From: Pseudomonadota bacterium
GTDB lineage: Bacteria; Myxococcota; Myxococcia; Myxococcales; Myxococcaceae
Length of the DNA stretch: 64,000 nt
Assembly: GCA_023423535.1 (NCBI GenBank)
Contig: JAFAFL010000162.1
Span: forward strand, 1 to 64,000
Direction of reading: 5' to 3'
Shown here: in pieces, positions 61,519 to 64,000 of the stretch
Numbering within the stretch: position 1 is the first letter of the stretch
Layout of the letters: every line of letters starts with the position of its first letter
Program-made: the position numbers and the translations under genes
Notes under the pieces: model-generated
The model's input: only the letters and a program-made list of their open reading frames with translations
What the model was told of the DNA's origin: nothing
Database searches by the model: none

Positions 61519-64000
61519 CGATTTGCTCCCACTGGGCCCGCCGGTACCGCCACGTCGAGCAGCACGCCACGCGCCGCCGCGTTCTCCGGATCCGCCCTCA
61601 ACACCCGCAGCGCGCGATCCTTCGCAGCGTCGCGATCACCCGCCTGCAGGTCCAACCGCGCGAGCTCGAGCTCCGCGCCGAGCAGCCCGCGATCCGCGGC
61701 CAGCGCCTCGGTCAGCGCACGCCGCGCCTCACTCGGCTGACGATCCCGGGCATGCACGAGGCCTCGCGCCATCAACGCCATCCCCAGCGTGCGCCCGTGC
61801 AGCTTCGCGGCGTCCGAGCCCAGCCTCGCCGTCCGCAGGTCTCCCGCACGCAGCGCCGCGAAGGTCCGCCACCCCTGAGCGAGCCCATTGCCGGGATCGA
61901 TCGTCACCACCCGCGAAACGCTCTTCAAGGCACCACTCGCGTCGCCCTGGTGGTAGCGGAGGACCGCGTCGTAGAGCGCAGGCAGCAGGTCGTCTCGGCC
62001 GGAGGAGAGCGCACGCGAATCCAGCTGCGCACCGCGGACGAGCTCCCAGGGAGCGATGAAGAGAAGCGGATCCTCGAGCCCCGGCGGCGGCCGCAACGGA
62101 TCGGTGCCTGCCATGAGCTGGAGCTGGCGCACCGCCTCCTCGCGACGATCACCGGAGAGCGCGGCGAGCCCCGCCCACAGTCGCGCATCGGTCCTGCGTG
62201 GATCGAGCTCCACGCTCTTTCGCAGCGCCCGCTCCGCCTCCACGGCCTTGCCTTCGAGCAGACGTACCCGCCCCTCGAGGAGCTGCTCCAGCGCCGCGTC
62301 TTCGAGCCGGCCCTGCACGCCCGCGAGCTGCGCGGAAGCCAGAGACGCATCGCCTGACTCCAGCGCCGCCAGCAGCAGCGCGAGTCGCGCCGCGGGATCG
62401 GCGCCGTCCTCTTCCAGAAGCCACTGCGCATGGCGGATCGCCTCGGCGCGATTTCCGGTGACCCGCTCTGCGATTGCCAGATGCAGCAGAGCCTCGCGGC
62501 GGAGCGAAGGCGGGAGCGTGCGCGTCGTGAGCGCGGCGGGCGCGTTGCCCGTCGCAGGCGCTTCGGGCGTCGCAGGGGTGCCGGCCGCTTCCGTTGCCGA
62601 GGTCTCGGAGGCGCCTGCGGGCTCGGCATCATCCGATCCGGCGGCGCCCGGCGTCGGGAGGCTGGCCTCGCCCGTGAGCACGCGGAGGGTCTGCACTGCC
62701 TCCGCGCGCGCGTTCCGGTTCGGCCCGAACTGGTAGCCGATGGCTGCGAGCGCGAGCGGGAAACGGGCGTCGTCCGGCATGGCCTCGGCCGCAGCAGCGA
62801 GCCGCTTGCGTGCCTCTTCATACCTGCCCGCGCGGGCGAAGAGCCGGGTCAGCGCGTTGATCGCGCGGCCGTTCTTCGGGTCCCTCGCGAGCCGGCTCTC
62901 CAGGTCCGCCACCGCGCCGCCCACATCATGCGCCCGCATTCGCGCCGCAGCGCGCGAGGTGAGCGCCACTGCGTTCTGCGGCTCGAGCGTGAGTGCCGCA
63001 TCGAAGCTCTTCTGCGACAGCGCAGCGGACGTCACCTGCGCGGCACGTCCCAACGCGACCTGCGCTGCGGCCTTCCCCGCATCATCGCGCGCGAGCCCCA
63101 GCGCTTCGGTCGCCAGCCTCCGCGCGTCCTCCTGGTGACCGGGAGCGCGCGGACGCGTGAGCAGCAGGTGCGCCTGCGCGAGGAGCAACTGCGGCGTCGC
63201 GCCCTCGCTGCGGATGACCTCGCCGAGCCGGGTCGTCGCCTCCTGCCGTTGCGCCTCCGGCAGCCGCGTTCCCTGCCCGAGCGCCAGCGCCGTCACCCAT
63301 CCGGCCATCGCCGCTTCGTTGGAGGGCCGCTCGCGCAGCACGGCCGCGAACTTCTCCGCCGCCACCGCGTAGGCGGGCTCGTCATCCTGCGCGAGCAGCC
63401 GCTGGGCCTCTTCGATCGTCGAGCCGATCGCGCTTCTCGGCAGCCGAGCCGGCAGAGCTTGCTGCCCGTCGGCAGTGCCCGCTGTCGGTCCCTTTCGGAC
63501 GTCATCGCTTCGCGCAAAGGCGATCCATCCGACCACTGCGACGAGCAGCAGCCCCGCCGCGACGGCTGCCACGACCACCACCCGCCGATCCCACTTCGGC
63601 GAGGCCGAGCTCCGCCCCACCGTCGATGCCGGCTCTTGAGGGGCGATCTGCGCGGGAGCCACCTCCTGCGGCAACGGCTCCGGCGCGGCGACGACGGGTG
63701 CCTGCGGATCGCTGCCGCGCGCACGGCAGGGATCACACACGCCCAGCGCCTGATCGAACGCGTCTTCGAGGACGTTCCCGCATCGTTCGCAACGAGGCGT
63801 GGCGTTGGCGTCCGGAGTGGCGGGCCCTTCCGTCGAGCCAGGAGCCGGCGATGGCGTGATCGTTCGCGGCGGCGGCTCCGGCCGACGCTCCATCTTCGCG
63901 AGTTCGATGATCGCAACCGGCGTCGAGACCTGATCACCTCGAGCGCCCGACGATGCGATCGGCGTCATCCTCGGCGGCGCGAGCGCGGCATCAATCGCGG
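61515..64000 (-). CDS. Zinc-ribbon, membrane-anchored TPR protein; 5' end beyond window
   Basis: At least 828 codons. The frame is open from the right edge; ATG 63968 is possible but has no ribosome site, and protein-like codons precede it. An N-terminal segment is followed by a zinc ribbon (CERCGNVLEDAFDQALGVCDPC), a Pro-rich stretch and one membrane helix (VVVVAAVAAGLLLVAVVGWIAFA). About 600 residues of TPR-like repeats (FDAALTLEPQNAVALTSRAAA, LDPRRTDARLWAGLAAL) complete it, with an Ala/Pro/Thr insertion in the middle. The repeats would be periplasmic. Proteins of this design are common in myxobacteria in motility and envelope functions. It leads purD and lptFG. Confidence 0.8.
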   Translation of the reverse strand, partial: AIDAALAPPRMTPIASSGARGDQVSTPVAIIELAKMERRPEPPPRTITPSPAPGSTEGPATPDANATPRCERCGNVLEDAFDQALGVCDPCRARGSDPQAPVVAAPEPLPQEVAPAQIAPQEPASTVGRSSASPKWDRRVVVVAAVAAGLLLVAVVGWIAFARSDDVRKGPTAGTADGQQALPARLPRSAIGSTIEEAQRLLAQDDEPAYAVAAEKFAAVLRERPSNEAAMAGWVTALALGQGTRLPEAQRQEATTRLGEVIRSEGATPQLLLAQAHLLLTRPRAPGHQEDARRLATEALGLARDDAGKAAAQVALGRAAQVTSAALSQKSFDAALTLEPQNAVALTSRAAARMRAHDVGGAVADLESRLARDPKNGRAINALTRLFARAGRYEEARKRLAAAAEAMPDDARFPLALAAIGYQFGPNRNARAEAVQTLRVLTGEASLPTPGAAGSDDAEPAGASETSATEAAGTPATPEAPATGNAPAALTTRTLPPSLRREALLHLAIAERVTGNRAEAIRHAQWLLEEDGADPAARLALLLAALESGDASLASAQLAGVQGRLEDAALEQLLEGRVRLLEGKAVEAERALRKSVELDPRRTDARLWAGLAALSGDRREEAVRQLQLMAGTDPLRPPPGLEDPLLFIAPWELVRGAQLDSRALSSGRDDLLPALYDAVLRYHQGDASGALKSVSRVVTIDPGNGLAQGWRTFAALRAGDLRTARLGSDAAKLHGRTLGMALMARGLVHARDRQPSEARRALTEALAADRGLLGAELELARLDLQAGDRDAAKDRALRVLRADPENAAARGVLLDVAVPAGPVGANR

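Overview
The window is about 64 kb of very GC-rich DNA from a deltaproteobacterium-like genome, most probably a myxobacterium (Myxococcota, Myxococcaceae-like). The grounds are MYXO-CTERM-type C-terminal anchors (Gly-Cys, transmembrane segment, Arg cluster) on large CARDB/Ig-like proteins, tandem ASH/VWA lipoproteins, RpoH-related sigma factors and zinc-ribbon/TPR proteins. No insertion sequence, prophage, CRISPR array, rRNA or tRNA was seen.

Region 1 (1-19,882, all leftward) is a cell-surface cluster. It holds a giant secreted CARDB/Ig protein that runs off the left edge, three tandem paralogous lipoproteins of about 1,076 aa with six ASH-like beta domains and a MIDAS-bearing VWA domain, and another CARDB/Ig MYXO-CTERM protein. 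The giant protein is an in-frame tail-to-head fusion of two full units: a complete MYXO-CTERM anchor is followed directly by a second signal-peptide-like segment with no stop codon.

Region 2 (19.9-38.5 kb) is mixed housekeeping and accessory: two unknown exported proteins; a CoA-transferase III/racemase with an SCP2 protein; a lone response regulator; TatA; an acyl-CoA ligase; an RpoH-like sigma factor; folE coupled to a GlcD-type FAD oxidase; an isomerase/isochorismatase/Rieske operon; an ATP-grasp-like protein; a LysM amidase; RecQ; a solitary DNA methyltransferase; and a 2Fe-2S ferredoxin.

Region 3 (38.5-47.7 kb) carries nrdJ (B12-dependent ribonucleotide reductase) behind a structured leader with a terminator-like hairpin, a DUF5996 protein, formaldehyde dehydrogenase with GlcG, a secreted metallopeptidase-like protein and glutamine synthetase behind an AT-rich inverted repeat.

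Region 4 (47.9-55.6 kb) looks like an envelope/polysaccharide neighbourhood: a Cys-rich lipoprotein, a polyprenyl glycosylphosphotransferase, two divergent GT4 glycosyltransferases, a B12-binding radical SAM protein with a possible peptide-recognition tail, and a second LysM amidase.

Region 5 (55.7-64 kb) has a poly-HAMP chemoreceptor convergent with an overlapping operon: zinc-ribbon/TPR protein, purD, lptF, lptG (lipopolysaccharide export).
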